Shown here piece by piece: positions 17,505 to 27,204 of a DNA stretch of 64,000 bases (the first letter of the stretch is position 1; every line of letters starts with the position of its first letter). Made by a program: the position numbers and the translations under genes. Source of the DNA: Nostocoides sp. Soil756 (GTDB lineage Bacteria; Actinomycetota; Actinomycetes; Actinomycetales; Dermatophilaceae). Under the pieces are notes generated by a model. That model did not search any database and had not been told where the DNA came from. It saw nothing but the letters and a program-made list of their open reading frames with translations. The stretch covers positions 902,286 through 966,285 of the forward strand of contig NZ_LMSE01000002.1 of assembly GCF_001428065.1 (NCBI RefSeq), written 5' to 3'.

Positions 17505-19313
17505 GTGCTCCGCACCCACGAGGCCGGCACGCTGCGTGCCGACCACACCGGCCAGACCGTCACCCTCACCGGGTGGGTGGCGAAGCGGCGCGATCACGGC
17601 GGAGTGGCCTTCATCGACCTGCGCGACGCCAGCGGCGTGGCCCAGGTGGTCGCGCGCGACGAGGTGCTCACCGGTGCGGCCCATGACCTGCGCAGCGAGT
17701 ACGTCGTGAAGGTCACCGGCGAGGTGACCGCCCGCGAGGAGCGCAACGTCAACCCCGAGCTGCCCACCGGGGCCGTCGAGGTCGTCGCCCGCGAGATCGA
17801 GGTGCTCAACCCCAGCGCCCCGCTGCCGTTCCAGGTCGACGAGCGCGTCACCGTCGGCGAGGAGGCCCGGCTCAAGCACCGCTACCTCGACCTGCGCCGG
17901 CCCGGGGCCCGTTCGGCCGGGCAGGCCATCCGGCTGCGCTCGAAGGTCGGGCAGGCCGCGCGCCGCGTCCTCGGGGAGCGCGACTTCGTCGAGATCGAGA
18001 CCCCGACCCTCACCCGCTCCACGCCGGAGGGCGCCCGCGACTTCCTGGTGCCGGCCCGCCTGGCCCCGGGCAGCTGGTACGCCCTGCCGCAGAGCCCGCA
18101 GCTGTTCAAGCAGCTGCTGATGGTGGCCGGGATGGAGCGGTACTACCAGATCGCCCGCTGCTACCGCGACGAGGACTTCCGCGCCGACCGCCAGCCCGAG
18201 TTCACCCAGCTCGACATCGAGATGAGCTTCGTCGAGCAGGACGACGTCCTCGAGCTGGGCGAGGCCGTGGTCCGCGAGATCTGGCAGCTGATCGGCGTCG
18301 ACCTGCCCACCCCCTTCCCGCGGATGACCTACGCCGACGCCATGCGCCGCTACGGCACCGACAAGCCCGACCTGCGCTTCGGGCAGGAGCTCGTCGAGTG
18401 CACCGAGTTCTTCGCCGACACCTCGTTCCGGGTGTTCCAGGCCGAGTACGTCGGCGCGGTGGTGATGCCCGGCGGTGCGAGCCAGCCGCGCAAGCAGCTC
18501 GACGCGTGGCAGGAGTGGGCCAAGCAGCGCGGCGCCAAGGGGCTGGCCTACGTGCTGGTGCAGGACGACGGCACCCTGGGCGGCCCCGTGGCCAAGAACC
18601 TCTCGGAGGCCGAGGCCGCCGGTCTGGCCGCGCACGTGGGCGCGCAGCCGGGTGACTGCATCTTCTTCGGCGCCGGCGCCCCGCGCGCGTCGCGCGCCCT
18701 CCTGGGGGCGGCCCGTCTCGAGATCGGCCGGCGCTGCGGCCTGGTCGACGAGGACGCCTGGAGCTTCCTGTGGGTCCTCGACGCTCCGCTGTTCGAGCCG
18801 GCGTCCGAGGCCGTGGCGGCCGGTGACGTCGCGGTGGGCTCGGGGGCCTGGACGGCGGTGCACCACGCGTTCACCTCCCCCAAGGAGGAGTTCATGGACA
18901 CCTTCGACACCGACCCGGGCTCGGCGCTGGCCTACGCCTACGACATGGTCTGCAACGGCAACGAGCTCGGCGGCGGCTCCATCCGTATCCACCGCCGCGA
19001 CGTGCAGGAGCGGGTCTTCACGGTCATGGGGCTGTCGCCGGAGGAGGCACAGGAGAAGTTCGGCTTCCTCCTCGACGCCTTCGCCTTCGGGGCCCCGCCG
19101 CACGGCGGCATCGCCTTCGGGTGGGACCGCATCGTGATGCTGCTCGGCGGCTTCGACAGCATCCGCGACGTCATCGCGTTCCCGAAGTCCGGCGGCGGCT
19201 ACGACCCGCTCACCGACGCGCCGGCGCCGATCACCCCGGAGCAGCGCAAGGAGGCCGGGGTCGACGCGAGGCCCGAGGCGCCGAAGGGCAACCCTGAGCC
19301 GCCGACCGCCTGA
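17505..19313 (+). CDS. aspS: Aspartyl-tRNA synthetase
   Basis: A class II synthetase of 602 residues. The N-terminal OB-fold anticodon domain is [20 protein letters not shown]. Class II motif 2 is [20 protein letters not shown], and motif 3 lies in [15 protein letters not shown]. The large bacterial insertion (GAD domain) sits between motifs 2 and 3, as expected for the bacterial type. GTG 17505 is chosen by the start of the OB fold and the AAGGA site eight nt upstream. Whether it is Asp-specific or also charges tRNA-Asn cannot be told by eye. Confidence 0.96.
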   Translation: MLRTHEAGTLRADHTGQTVTLTGWVAKRRDHGGVAFIDLRDASGVAQVVARDEVLTGAAHDLRSEYVVKVTGEVTAREERNVNPELPTGAVEVVAREIEVLNPSAPLPFQVDERVTVGEEARLKHRYLDLRRPGARSAGQAIRLRSKVGQAARRVLGERDFVEIETPTLTRSTPEGARDFLVPARLAPGSWYALPQSPQLFKQLLMVAGMERYYQIARCYRDEDFRADRQPEFTQLDIEMSFVEQDDVLELGEAVVREIWQLIGVDLPTPFPRMTYADAMRRYGTDKPDLRFGQELVECTEFFADTSFRVFQAEYVGAVVMPGGASQPRKQLDAWQEWAKQRGAKGLAYVLVQDDGTLGGPVAKNLSEAEAAGLAAHVGAQPGDCIFFGAGAPRASRALLGAARLEIGRRCGLVDEDAWSFLWVLDAPLFEPASEAVAAGDVAVGSGAWTAVHHAFTSPKEEFMDTFDTDPGSALAYAYDMVCNGNELGGGSIRIHRRDVQERVFTVMGLSPEEAQEKFGFLLDAFAFGAPPHGGIAFGWDRIVMLLGGFDSIRDVIAFPKSGGGYDPLTDAPAPITPEQRKEAGVDARPEAPKGNPEPPTA

Positions 19314-19317
19314 CGCA

Positions 19318-19369
19318 GGGACCTTCCGGTCCGCACCGGTAACGATGTGGTGCGGACCTGAAGGTTCCC
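19318..19369. terminator. Long stem-loop between convergent aspS and GNAT genes
   Basis: Arms 19318-19337 and 19349-19369 pair over about 20 positions with one bulge and one mismatch, around an 11-nt loop. There is no U-tract on the + strand. It sits just past the aspS stop and before the convergent GNAT stop, so a bidirectional terminator or 3'-end stabiliser is the likely role. Confidence 0.65.
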
Positions 19370-19397
19370 GCAGGGGGCGAAAATGTTGCCCCGGCGG

Positions 19398-20195
19398 TCA
19401 GGGGGCGGTCGGCGGGGGCGGCAGGGCGCCGGTCCGCCAGCGGCTGCGCCACCGCATCCCGGTCCGGTACCCGAGCCGGTGGTAGACCCGGCGGGCGTCG
19501 TCGTTGTCGGCGAACATCCCGAGCGCGCACGCCCCGGTGGCGGTGACCGCGCGCCGGGTGAGGGCCGCGGTGACGGCGGCCCCGAGCCCCTGGCGCCGCG
19601 CGGTGGGGGCGACGGCGATCCCGGCCAGGGTGGGCGTGCCGGCGCCCGAGGGCTCGCTGCCGCCGCAGGCGACGAGGTCGCCGGTGTCGTCGCGGACGCC
19701 CACCCACAGCTGCCCGGGCCGCGCGAACGGCTGGCCGTGGGTGCGCGGGCTGGCGAGCGCCAGGAGCGCGGTGGCCTCGGGGGCGTCCCCGGGCTCGAGC
19801 ACCACGACCCGGTCCTCGCCGGGGACATCGGCGGGTGGCAGGTCGCGGGTCCACAGCCAGTCCCAGTCGCCGCCGGTTCCGTCGAGGGGCAGGTGCCGCT
19901 CGACGACGTCGTGGTGCTCCCGGGGCCGGCCCAGGTGCCGGAAGTCGCCGCCCTCGAACCACGAGCGCACGCGCGGGTCGGCCAGGAGCACGTCGATGGC
20001 CGGCCCGGTGCCGAGGACCGCGGCACCCGGGATGCCGTGGTCGGAGCGACGCGCGAACATGACCGCACCCCCGTGGCCCGCTGTCGCCCATCCCGGCGGG
20101 GTGAACCCGCGCCCCACGTCGACCTCGACGACGGGGTGGTGCCCCGAGACCTCCAGCAGCTCCTCGAACGTCCCGACCGGGCCGACCTCGCTCAT
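19398..20195 (-). CDS. GNAT-family N-acetyltransferase
   Basis: A 265-residue protein with a C-terminal GNAT domain. The acetyl-CoA loop is seen in GIAVAPTARRQGLGAAVTAA and is followed by LGMFADNDDARRVYHRLGYR, the usual final strand-helix. The N-terminal 120 residues are a separate, less recognisable domain (ELLEVSGHHPVVEVDVG...), possibly a second degenerate GNAT fold. The ATG at 20195 is chosen from the first clear N-terminal residues. It is convergent with aspS. Substrate unknown. Confidence 0.85.
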   Translation of the reverse strand: MSEVGPVGTFEELLEVSGHHPVVEVDVGRGFTPPGWATAGHGGAVMFARRSDHGIPGAAVLGTGPAIDVLLADPRVRSWFEGGDFRHLGRPREHHDVVERHLPLDGTGGDWDWLWTRDLPPADVPGEDRVVVLEPGDAPEATALLALASPRTHGQPFARPGQLWVGVRDDTGDLVACGGSEPSGAGTPTLAGIAVAPTARRQGLGAAVTAALTRRAVTATGACALGMFADNDDARRVYHRLGYRTGMRWRSRWRTGALPPPPTAP

Positions 20196-20269
20196 GGCAG
20201 CAATCTCGCACGCCGGGCCGCCGTCCCGGGCGCCGGGTGCGCCGGGCCCCGCACCTGCGTCCGGATGGC

Positions 20270-20275
20270 TACCGT
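20270..20275 (+). promoter_or_regulatory. -10 element (TACCGT), leaderless-type
   Basis: TACCGT, six nt, then ATG 20282 of the DinB-like gene, with no Shine-Dalgarno between. Confidence 0.5.
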
Positions 20276-20281
20276 GGGCCG

Positions 20282-20794
20282 ATGCCCGCGACGCGCACCC
20301 GCCCCCCGACCGTCGCCGACGAGCGCACCCAGCTCCTCGGCTGGTTCGACCTCCAGCGCGGCATCGTCCGGCTGAAGTGTGAGGGGCTCTCGGACGCGGA
20401 TGCCCACCGGTCGCTGGTGCCGACCTCGCCGCTGATGACGGTGGCGGGCGTGGTGTCGCACCTGGCCTCGACCGAGGACCTGTGGTTCCGCGAGGTGCTG
20501 CTGGGGGAGCCGTCCGAGCTGCCGGGGCTGCGCCGCGAGGACGAGGACGACGACTTCCGCGTCGACCACCTGTCGCTGGCCGAGGTCCTCGACCGCTACG
20601 AGGCCGCCTGCGCGCGCTCCGACGCCGCCATCGCCGGGCGGTCCCTCGACGACACCGGCAGCACCGCGCTGCACCCGGTCGGCGAGGCGTCGCTGCGCTG
20701 GATGGTGCACCACATGCTCGAGGAGACCGCCCGGCACGCCGGCCACCTCGACCTGCTGCGCGAGCTGCTCGACGGCGAGACCCGCTACTTCTGA
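20282..20794 (+). CDS. DinB/DUF664 family protein
   Basis: A 170-residue four-helix-bundle protein. It contains the DUF664 pattern RTQLLGWFDLQR at the start, a central HLASTEDLWFRE and a C-terminal HHMLEETARHAGHLDLLREL. The His residues in these helices are the likely metal ligands. Some relatives are mycothiol- or bacillithiol-dependent enzymes, but no activity can be assigned here. ATG 20282 is preferred to an in-frame upstream start because of the adjacent TACCGT -10. It is the first of three DinB-fold genes in the window. Confidence 0.85.
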   Translation: MPATRTRPPTVADERTQLLGWFDLQRGIVRLKCEGLSDADAHRSLVPTSPLMTVAGVVSHLASTEDLWFREVLLGEPSELPGLRREDEDDDFRVDHLSLAEVLDRYEAACARSDAAIAGRSLDDTGSTALHPVGEASLRWMVHHMLEETARHAGHLDLLRELLDGETRYF

Positions 20795-20837
20795 CCGGCG
20801 GCGGCCGACCGGGGCGGCCCGCGTCGGAGCGCGGCGC

Positions 20838-20843
20838 TAGCCT
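20838..20843 (+). promoter_or_regulatory. -10 element (TAGCCT), leaderless-type, for rarA
   Basis: TAGCCT followed by six nt and ATG 20850, with no ribosome-binding site between them. Confidence 0.5.
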
Positions 20844-20849
20844 CGCGGG

Positions 20850-22262
20850 ATGAGCCAGGACGGGACCGACCTCTTCGGCGCCGCGGCGGGCGACCGCCCC
20901 GGCGCCGGCTCGTCGGCCCTGGCCCCCCTGGCCGTGCGGATGCGCCCCCGCAGCATCGACGAGGTCCGCGGCCAGGCGGAGGTGCTGCGTCCCGGCAGCC
21001 CGCTGCGCCGGCTCATCGAGGGCGGCGGGGGAGCGGCCGGGCCGCTCTCGGCCATCCTCTGGGGGCCGCCCGGCACCGGGAAGACCACCCTGGCCCACCT
21101 GGTCGCCACCGCGGCCGAGCGCGAGTTCGTCGAGCTCTCCGCCGTCACCGCCGGCGTCAAGGACGTGCGCGCGGTGATGGAGGGCGCCGCCCGCACCCGT
21201 GACCTCTACGGCCGCCAGACGGTCCTCTTCCTCGACGAGATCCACCGTTTCACCAAGGCCCAGCAGGACGCCCTGCTCCCGGGCGTCGAGAACCGGCTCG
21301 TGGTGCTGGTGGCGGCCACCACCGAGAACCCGTCGTTCTCGGTCATCGCCCCGCTGCTGTCGCGCTCGATGCTGGTCACGCTGGTGCCGCTCACCGACGA
21401 GCAGGTGGCCGAGGTCCTCACCAGCGCCGTGGCCGACCCGCGGGGCCTGGCCGGGGCCTACGCCCTGGCCGACGACGCCCGCGACCACCTGGTGCGGCTC
21501 TCCGGCGGCGACGCCCGGCGCTCGCTCACCTTCCTCGAGGCGGCCGCCGGCGTGGCCGACGACTCGCTGGCGCCGGGGGCGGCCCGGCCCGAGGTCGTCG
21601 AGATCACCCTGGCCCAGACCGAGCAGGCCGTGGCGCACGCCGCCGTCCGCTACGACCGCACCGGCGACCAGCACTACGACGTCGCCAGTGCCCTCATCAA
21701 GTCGATGCGCGGCTCCGACGTCGACGCCGCGCTGCACTACCTGGCCCGGATGCTCGAGGCCGGCGAGGACCCGCGCTTCATCGCCCGCCGCATCGTCATC
21801 GCCGCCTCCGAGGACGTCGGGATGGCCGACCCCACCGCCCTGCAGACGGCCGTGGCCGCCATGCACGCGGTCGCCCAGATCGGCATGCCCGAGGCCCGCA
21901 TCATCCTGGCCCAGGCCGTGGTCCACAACGCCCTGGCCCCGGCCTCGAACGCCGCCTACACCGGCATCAACGAGGCCATCGCCGACGTGCGCGCCGGCAA
22001 GGGCGGCCCGGTGCCCCTCCACCTGCGCGGCAGCGGCTACGGCGGGGCCGACCGCATCGCACAGGCCTCCGCGGCCGCCACCGGGCGCGGCCGCGCGCCG
22101 TCGTACGTCTACGCCCACGACGAGCCCGACGGCGTCGCGCGCCAGCAGTACCTGCCCGACGACCTCGCGGGCACCACCGACTACTACCGCCCCACCGACC
22201 GCGGCTTCGAGGGGCGCCTCCAGGAGCGGTGGCGCTGGCTGAAGGACCGCCTCGGCCGCTGA
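20850..22262 (+). CDS. rarA: Replication-associated recombination protein RarA (MgsA)
   Basis: A 470-residue AAA+ ATPase of the RarA/WRNIP1 family acting at stalled forks. [15 protein letters not shown] precedes Walker A ([15 protein letters not shown], around residues 72-86). Walker B is LFLDEIHRF. The family-specific C-terminal part includes [18 protein letters not shown] and the cluster [18 protein letters not shown]. The end [11 protein letters not shown] is typical. The start is set by the TAGCCT element six nt upstream. alaS follows it in many actinobacteria, as here. Confidence 0.95.
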   Translation: MSQDGTDLFGAAAGDRPGAGSSALAPLAVRMRPRSIDEVRGQAEVLRPGSPLRRLIEGGGGAAGPLSAILWGPPGTGKTTLAHLVATAAEREFVELSAVTAGVKDVRAVMEGAARTRDLYGRQTVLFLDEIHRFTKAQQDALLPGVENRLVVLVAATTENPSFSVIAPLLSRSMLVTLVPLTDEQVAEVLTSAVADPRGLAGAYALADDARDHLVRLSGGDARRSLTFLEAAAGVADDSLAPGAARPEVVEITLAQTEQAVAHAAVRYDRTGDQHYDVASALIKSMRGSDVDAALHYLARMLEAGEDPRFIARRIVIAASEDVGMADPTALQTAVAAMHAVAQIGMPEARIILAQAVVHNALAPASNAAYTGINEAIADVRAGKGGPVPLHLRGSGYGGADRIAQASAAATGRGRAPSYVYAHDEPDGVARQQYLPDDLAGTTDYYRPTDRGFEGRLQERWRWLKDRLGR

Positions 22263-22314
22263 GCCCAGGGACGCGCGGGCGGCCCGTGTGGTCCGCGCCG
22301 TCGGCGGCCTCGCC

Positions 22315-22320
22315 TACGGT
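22315..22320 (+). promoter_or_regulatory. -10 element (TACGGT), leaderless-type
   Basis: TACGGT, six nt, then ATG 22327 of the TraR/DksA-type gene. Confidence 0.5.
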
Positions 22321-22326
22321 GGGCCG

Positions 22327-22641
22327 ATGGACACCGACGCCGCGCTCGCCGCCCACGAGGAGCAGCTGGTGGCCGACCTCGCCACCCTCACCGCCGCCCC
22401 GCCCGCCGGGGAGAACATCTCGTTCGGCAAGCGCATCGGTGAGGGCACCTCGCTGGCGGTCGACCGGCTCTCGGCCGTGGCCGTGCAGGAGCAGCTGCTC
22501 GACACCCTGGCCCAGGTCCGCGCGGCCCGGGCCCGCATCGCCGCCGGCACCTACGGGCTCTGCGAGGTCTGCGGCGAGCCCATCCCGGCCGGCCGCCTCG
22601 AGGCCCGGCCCTGGGCGGCCCGCTGCGTCCGGCACGTGTGA
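22327..22641 (+). CDS. TraR/DksA-family zinc-finger protein
   Basis: A 104-residue protein with an N-terminal helical part and a C-terminal DksA/TraR-type zinc finger. The first pair is in YGLCEVCGEPIPAGRLEA. The second pair, normally CxxC, is CVRH at the very end, giving a C3H rather than C4 site. Family members bind RNA polymerase through the secondary channel. Many short actinobacterial relatives have no tested role. ATG 22327 is chosen because of the TACGGT element six nt upstream. Confidence 0.85.
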   Translation: MDTDAALAAHEEQLVADLATLTAAPPAGENISFGKRIGEGTSLAVDRLSAVAVQEQLLDTLAQVRAARARIAAGTYGLCEVCGEPIPAGRLEARPWAARCVRHV

Positions 22642-22664
22642 GGCGGAGCACCCACGCCTCCTTG

Positions 22665-22670
22665 TAGGGT
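22665..22670 (+). promoter_or_regulatory. -10 element (TAGGGT) before a 30-codon ORF
   Basis: TAGGGT, seven nt, then ATG 22678. The layout is identical to the leaderless starts of known genes in this window. Confidence 0.4.
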
Positions 22671-22677
22671 CGTGGAC

Positions 22678-22770
22678 ATGGAGGTCACGCTCGCAGGGGT
22701 CACGGCGCGCGCCGACGCGCCGGCGAGGTGCGCCCCGGTCGTGCGGGGTCACGACGCGCGAGCTCGCTAG
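22678..22770 (+). CDS. Possible 30-residue leaderless peptide upstream of alaS
   Basis: A short ORF (30 codons plus TAG) that starts MEVTLAGVTARAD and is rich in Ala, Arg and Val. Its start sits seven nt behind a TAGGGT -10. It is followed by about 100 nt of C-rich DNA and then alaS with its own promoter. It could be a real small protein, a leader peptide, or the remnant of a gene, since other actinobacteria carry small membrane-protein genes just before alaS. No family is recognised. Confidence 0.35.
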   Translation: MEVTLAGVTARADAPARCAPVVRGHDARAR

Positions 22771-22823
22771 GGGCACCCGCCCCCGCCTCCGCCTGCCCCC
22801 GACCCCGCCGTGCCGGCCCGGCA

Positions 22824-22829
22824 TACGAT
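22824..22829 (+). promoter_or_regulatory. -10 element of alaS (TACGAT)
   Basis: TACGAT about 44 nt before the alaS ATG, implying a short leader that contains a weak AGGA site near 22860. Confidence 0.4.
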
Positions 22830-22873
22830 GACGATCGCCCGCGCACGGCCCTCGACCCCAGGACTGACACGAC

Positions 22874-25570
22874 ATGGAAACCGCTGAGATCCGGCGCCGC
22901 TGGCTCGACTTCTTCTCCGGCCGCGGGCACACCGTGGTGCCGAGCGCCTCGCTGCTGCTCGACGACCCGAACCTGCTCTTCGTCAACGCGGGCATGGTCC
23001 CGTTCAAGCCGTACTTCCTCGGCCAGGAGACCCCGCTGTGGGACCGCGCCACGAGCGTCCAGAAGTGCGTGCGCACCGGCGACATCGAGGAGGTCGGCAA
23101 GACCTCCCGCCACGGCACGTTCTTCCAGATGAACGGCAACTTCTCTTTCGGCGACTACTTCAAGGAAGGCGCCATCACCCTGGCCTGGGAGCTCGTCACC
23201 AGCCCTCAGGACCAGGGCGGCTACGGCCTCGACCCCGAGCTCATCTGGCCCACCGTCTACGTCGACGACGACGAGGCCTTCGCCATCTGGCACGAGCAGG
23301 TCGGGCTCCCGGTCGAGCGCATCACCCGCCGCGGCAAGCTCGACAACTACTGGCACATGGGCGTCCCCGGCCCCGGCGGCCCGTGCAGCGAGATCTACCT
23401 CGACCGCGGCCCCGAGTACGGGCGCGAGGGCGGCCCGGCCGTCGACGAGGACCGCTACCTCGAGTTCTGGAACCTGGTGTTCATGCAGGAGGAGCTCTCG
23501 GCGGTGCGCGCCAAGGACGACTTCGACGTCGCCGGCCCCCTGCCGCAGCGCAACATCGACACCGGCATGGGTCTGGAGCGGATGGCGACGCTGCTCCAGG
23601 GCGTCGACAACCTCTACGAGATCGACGAGGTCTACCCGGTGCTGGAGCGCGCGGCGGCGCTCGCGGGCAAGCGCTACGGCGTCTCGTCGGGCCACATGGT
23701 CAGCGAGTCCCACCCCGACGACGTGCGGCTGCGGGTCGTGGCCGACCACGTGCGCTCCTCGCTCATGCTCATCGGCGACGGCGTCACCCCGGGCAACGAG
23801 GGCCGCGGCTACGTCCTGCGCCGGATGCTGCGCCGCGCCATCCGCTCGATGCGCCTGCTCGGCTACGAGGACCCCTGCCTGCCCGAGCTGCTGCCGGTCT
23901 CGCTGGAGCGGATGGAGAAGTCCTACCCCGAGCTGAGCAGCGACTGGGACCGCATCTCGCAGACGGCCTACGCCGAGGAGGAGGCGTTCCGGCGCACCCT
24001 CACCGCCGGCACGACCATCCTCGACACCGCGGTCGCGCGCACCAAGGAGGGGGGCGGCCAGGTGCTCGGCGGCGCCCAGGCCTTCGCGCTGCACGACACC
24101 TACGGCTTCCCCATCGACCTCACTCTCGAGATGGCGGCCGAGCAGGGGCTCGAGGTCGACCGCGAGGGCTTCACCCGTCTGATGCAGGAGCAGCGCGACC
24201 GCGCCAAGGCCGACGCGAAGGCCAAGAAGTCGGCCCACGGCGACACGAGCGTCTACCGTGCGCTGTCCGACGGCGTCGGCGGCCGGGTCGAGTTCACCGG
24301 CTACCACGAGGTCACCTCCGAGGCGCGGATCGCGGGAATGCTGCTCGACGGCGCGCCGGTGTCGTCGGCGAGCGCCGGCCAGGACGTCGAGCTCGTCCTC
24401 GACCGCACCCCGTTCTACGCCGAGGGCGGCGGCCAGCTGGCCGACGGCGGCCTGGTCCGCCTGGCCGGCGGGGCCCTGGTCGAGGTCCGCGACGTGCAGA
24501 GCCCCATCAGCGGGCTCGTGGTGCACAAGGCGACCGTCGTGTCCGGCGAGGTCGGGGTGGGCGAGCAGGCCCACGCGGAGGTCGACATCGAGCGCCGCCG
24601 CTCCATCTCCCGCGCCCACACGGCCACCCACATGGTGCACAAGGCCATCCGGGAGGCGTTGGGCGACACCGCGACCCAGGCCGGCTCCGAGAACTCGCCC
24701 GGTCGCTTCCGGTTCGACTTCCATGCCTCGTCGGCGCTCCCGATGTCGGTGCTCACCGACGTCGAGTCGCGGGTCAACGCGCTGCTGCTCGACGACCTGT
24801 CGGTCAGCGCCGAGGTGATGACCCAGCAGCAGGCGCGCGACGCGGGCGCGATGGCCCTGTTCGGCGAGAAGTACGGCGACGCCGTGCGGGTGGTCTCGGT
24901 CGGCGACTGGGCCCGCGAGCTCTGCGGCGGCACCCACGCCGAGCGCACCACCCAGCTCGGCCTCGTCACGCTGCTCGGTGAGTCCTCCATCGGCTCCGGC
25001 GTGCGCCGCGTCGAGGCCCTCGTCGGCAACGACGCGTTCTCCTTCCTCGCCCGTGAGCGCGCCATCGTCGGCCAGCTCACCGAGCTCGTGAAGGGTCGCC
25101 CCGAGGAGCTGCCCGAGCGCGTCGGCGGCCTCCTGGCCCGGCTCAAGGAGGCCGAGCGCGACCTCGAGCGGCTCCGCACCGAGCAGCTCCAGGCCGCGGC
25201 CGGATCGCTCACCGACCGGGCCCGCGACGTCGGCGGGGTCACCTTCCTCGGGCACGACGCGGGTGAGGCCGACGCCGGTGACGTGCGGACCATGGTGCTC
25301 GACCTGCGCGGCCGCCTCGGCAACGACCGGCCCAGCGTGGTCGCCGTGACCGGAGTCGCCAAGGGCCGCCCCGTGGTGGTCGTGGCCACCAACGAGGGCG
25401 CTCGCGGCCGCGGCATCACCGCCGGCGAGCTGGTCCGCATCGCGGCCGGCACCCTCGGCGGGGGCGGCGGCGGCAAGGACGACATCGCCCAGGGCGGTGG
25501 CCAGGACCCGACCAAGGTGGGTGAGGCGCTGGCCGCGGTCGAGTGGCGCGTCGGGGAGCTCGCCGGTTGA
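22874..25570 (+). CDS. alaS: Alanyl-tRNA synthetase
   Basis: An 898-residue class II enzyme of normal length. The N-terminal catalytic core has [16 protein letters not shown] and [13 protein letters not shown]. The editing domain has the zinc ligands HTATH near residues 578-582 and CGGTH near 683-687. The C-terminal C-Ala domain ends with [14 protein letters not shown]. It charges tRNA-Ala and edits mischarged Ser and Gly. It heads the alaS-ruvX-mltG-aroE series; the ruvX TTG overlaps its stop. Confidence 0.97.
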   Translation: METAEIRRRWLDFFSGRGHTVVPSASLLLDDPNLLFVNAGMVPFKPYFLGQETPLWDRATSVQKCVRTGDIEEVGKTSRHGTFFQMNGNFSFGDYFKEGAITLAWELVTSPQDQGGYGLDPELIWPTVYVDDDEAFAIWHEQVGLPVERITRRGKLDNYWHMGVPGPGGPCSEIYLDRGPEYGREGGPAVDEDRYLEFWNLVFMQEELSAVRAKDDFDVAGPLPQRNIDTGMGLERMATLLQGVDNLYEIDEVYPVLERAAALAGKRYGVSSGHMVSESHPDDVRLRVVADHVRSSLMLIGDGVTPGNEGRGYVLRRMLRRAIRSMRLLGYEDPCLPELLPVSLERMEKSYPELSSDWDRISQTAYAEEEAFRRTLTAGTTILDTAVARTKEGGGQVLGGAQAFALHDTYGFPIDLTLEMAAEQGLEVDREGFTRLMQEQRDRAKADAKAKKSAHGDTSVYRALSDGVGGRVEFTGYHEVTSEARIAGMLLDGAPVSSASAGQDVELVLDRTPFYAEGGGQLADGGLVRLAGGALVEVRDVQSPISGLVVHKATVVSGEVGVGEQAHAEVDIERRRSISRAHTATHMVHKAIREALGDTATQAGSENSPGRFRFDFHASSALPMSVLTDVESRVNALLLDDLSVSAEVMTQQQARDAGAMALFGEKYGDAVRVVSVGDWARELCGGTHAERTTQLGLVTLLGESSIGSGVRRVEALVGNDAFSFLARERAIVGQLTELVKGRPEELPERVGGLLARLKEAERDLERLRTEQLQAAAGSLTDRARDVGGVTFLGHDAGEADAGDVRTMVLDLRGRLGNDRPSVVAVTGVAKGRPVVVVATNEGARGRGITAGELVRIAAGTLGGGGGGKDDIAQGGGQDPTKVGEALAAVEWRVGELAG

Positions 25571-26103
25571 CGACCACCCCGGGCCCGGCCCGGCGTCCTG
25601 GCGTCCTCCTGGGGGTCGACGTCGGGTCGGTCCGCGTCGGGGTCGCCCGCAGCGACCCGGACGGCCTCCTCGCGACCCCGCTCGAGACCGTCCCGCGGGC
25701 GTCGGCCGAGACGCCTGCGGCCGGCGACGACGACCTCCGACGCATCGCCGCGTTGGTCGCCGACCACGACGCCGTGGGGGTGGTCGTGGGCCTGCCCCGG
25801 TCGCTCTCGGGGGCCGAAGGCGTGTCCGCCCACCGGGCCCGCACGTATGCTGACGTGCTGGCGGTGAGCATCGACCCGGTTCCGGTCCGTCTCGTGGACG
25901 AGCGGCTGACGACGGTCGAGGCCCACCGCGCGCTCAGGGAGAGCGGGGTCGCCGGGAGGCGGCAGCGCTCCGTGGTCGACCAGGCCGCGGCGGTGCTCAT
26001 CCTCCAGTCGGCCCTCGATGCCGAGCGGGCGACCGGGCAACCTGCCGGGGAACTCGTCGGCGCACGGCGGCGCAAGCCACGGACGAAGGGCACGAGGACG
26101 TGA
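25567..26103 (+). CDS. ruvX: Holliday junction resolvase-like RuvX (YqgF)
   Basis: A 178-residue RNase H-fold protein. It has [15 protein letters not shown] at the N-terminus, [11 protein letters not shown] in the middle, then [17 protein letters not shown] and a final [14 protein letters not shown] with the third acidic residue. The family is implicated in 16S rRNA 5'-end processing and Holliday junction resolution. The TTG start at 25567 overlaps the alaS stop (TTGA), with GGGGAG about eight nt upstream. The C-terminal tail is basic. Confidence 0.93.
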   Translation: MTTTPGPARRPGVLLGVDVGSVRVGVARSDPDGLLATPLETVPRASAETPAAGDDDLRRIAALVADHDAVGVVVGLPRSLSGAEGVSAHRARTYADVLAVSIDPVPVRLVDERLTTVEAHRALRESGVAGRRQRSVVDQAAAVLILQSALDAERATGQPAGELVGARRRKPRTKGTRT

Positions 26104-27194
26104 GCCAGGACTTCACCGACACCATCTTCGGTGACGACACCGAACGTCCGGCGACCCGTTCGCGGCGCGAGCTGCACGGCAAGCGGCGCCCCCCGCGTCG
26201 CGGGCGCCGGCTGCTGGTCCTGCTGGTCGCCGTGGTCCTGGTCGGCGGCGCCGGCTACGGGGCGTACAGCGTCATCGGGCCCGCGGTCAGAGGGCTGGTC
26301 GGCGGCGGGCAGGAGACCGATGTCGACTTCCCCGGCCCGGGCCAGGGGGAGACCGACGTCGTCATCCCGCCGGGCGCCACCGGGGAGGACATCGCCACCC
26401 TGCTGCGCGATGCGGGGGTCACCAAGACCCGGACCGCCTACCTCGACGCCGTCGCCGCCGATCCCACCGCCGCGGCCAAGATCCAGCCCGGCACCTACGT
26501 CCTGATGAAGGGGATGCGGGGCCAGGACGCGTTCGAGGTCCTGGTCGACCCGGCCAACCGCGTCACCGAGCGGGTCACGGTCCGCGAAGGCCTCTGGCTC
26601 TCCGAGACGTTGGCGACCCTGTCGAAGGCCACCGGCGTGCCGCTGAAGGACTACCAGGCCGCCGTCAAGGACACCGAGGCCCTGGGGCTGCCCCCGGAGG
26701 CCAAGGGCAACCTCGAGGGATGGCTCTTCCCGGCCAGCTACGAGTTCAGCGACAAGACGCCCGCGGCCCAGCAGCTGCGCCAGATGGTCGCGCAGACGGT
26801 CAAGACCCTCACCGCGGCCGGCGTCGAGCGCAAGAACTGGGAGCGGACCCTCATCATCGCCTCGATCGTCGAGGGCGAGGCCAGCGGGGACGCCGACCGG
26901 GGCAAGGTGGCGCGGGTGATCGAGAACCGCCTCGACCAGCCCGACGGCCCGACCAACGGCTACCTGCAGATGGACTCGACGGTCAACTTCGCCCTGCAGA
27001 AGCGCGGCAACCTGACCAAGTCCGAGTACGAGAGCGCCAAGTCCGACCCGACGCCGGGAGACTGGTTCTACTTCGTCACGGTCAACCTCGACACCGGCGA
27101 GACCTTGTTCGCCAACACCTTCGCCGAGCAGCAGGCCAACCAGCAGAAGCTCAATCAGTGGTGTGACGCCAACCCCGGAAAGTGCACCGGGTGA
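26100..27194 (+). CDS. mltG: Endolytic murein transglycosylase MltG
   Basis: A 364-residue single-pass membrane protein. A basic cytoplasmic N-terminus (about residues 15-37) is followed by one membrane helix (LLVLLVAVVLVGGAGYGAY) and the YceG/MltG domain. LIIASIVEGEA near residues 250-262 carries the family's catalytic Glu, and YLQMDSTVNFAL and SDPTPGDWFYFVTV are characteristic. It cuts nascent glycan strands and may set their length. The GTG overlaps the ruvX stop (GTGA). Confidence 0.95.
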   Translation: MSQDFTDTIFGDDTERPATRSRRELHGKRRPPRRGRRLLVLLVAVVLVGGAGYGAYSVIGPAVRGLVGGGQETDVDFPGPGQGETDVVIPPGATGEDIATLLRDAGVTKTRTAYLDAVAADPTAAAKIQPGTYVLMKGMRGQDAFEVLVDPANRVTERVTVREGLWLSETLATLSKATGVPLKDYQAAVKDTEALGLPPEAKGNLEGWLFPASYEFSDKTPAAQQLRQMVAQTVKTLTAAGVERKNWERTLIIASIVEGEASGDADRGKVARVIENRLDQPDGPTNGYLQMDSTVNFALQKRGNLTKSEYESAKSDPTPGDWFYFVTVNLDTGETLFANTFAEQQANQQKLNQWCDANPGKCTG

Positions 27195-27204
27195 GGACGG
27201 GCCG

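Noticed and set aside
19398..22118. Very long minus-strand open frame over rarA
   Set aside because: High GC opens antisense frames. Only its last 266 codons (19398-20195) are the GNAT gene; the rest is the complement of rarA, which has clear AAA+ motifs.
27163..27204. Longer aroE starting at GTG 27163
   Set aside because: It would overlap mltG by 32 nt and add a low-complexity tail; GTG 27205 has GAGGA at the right distance.
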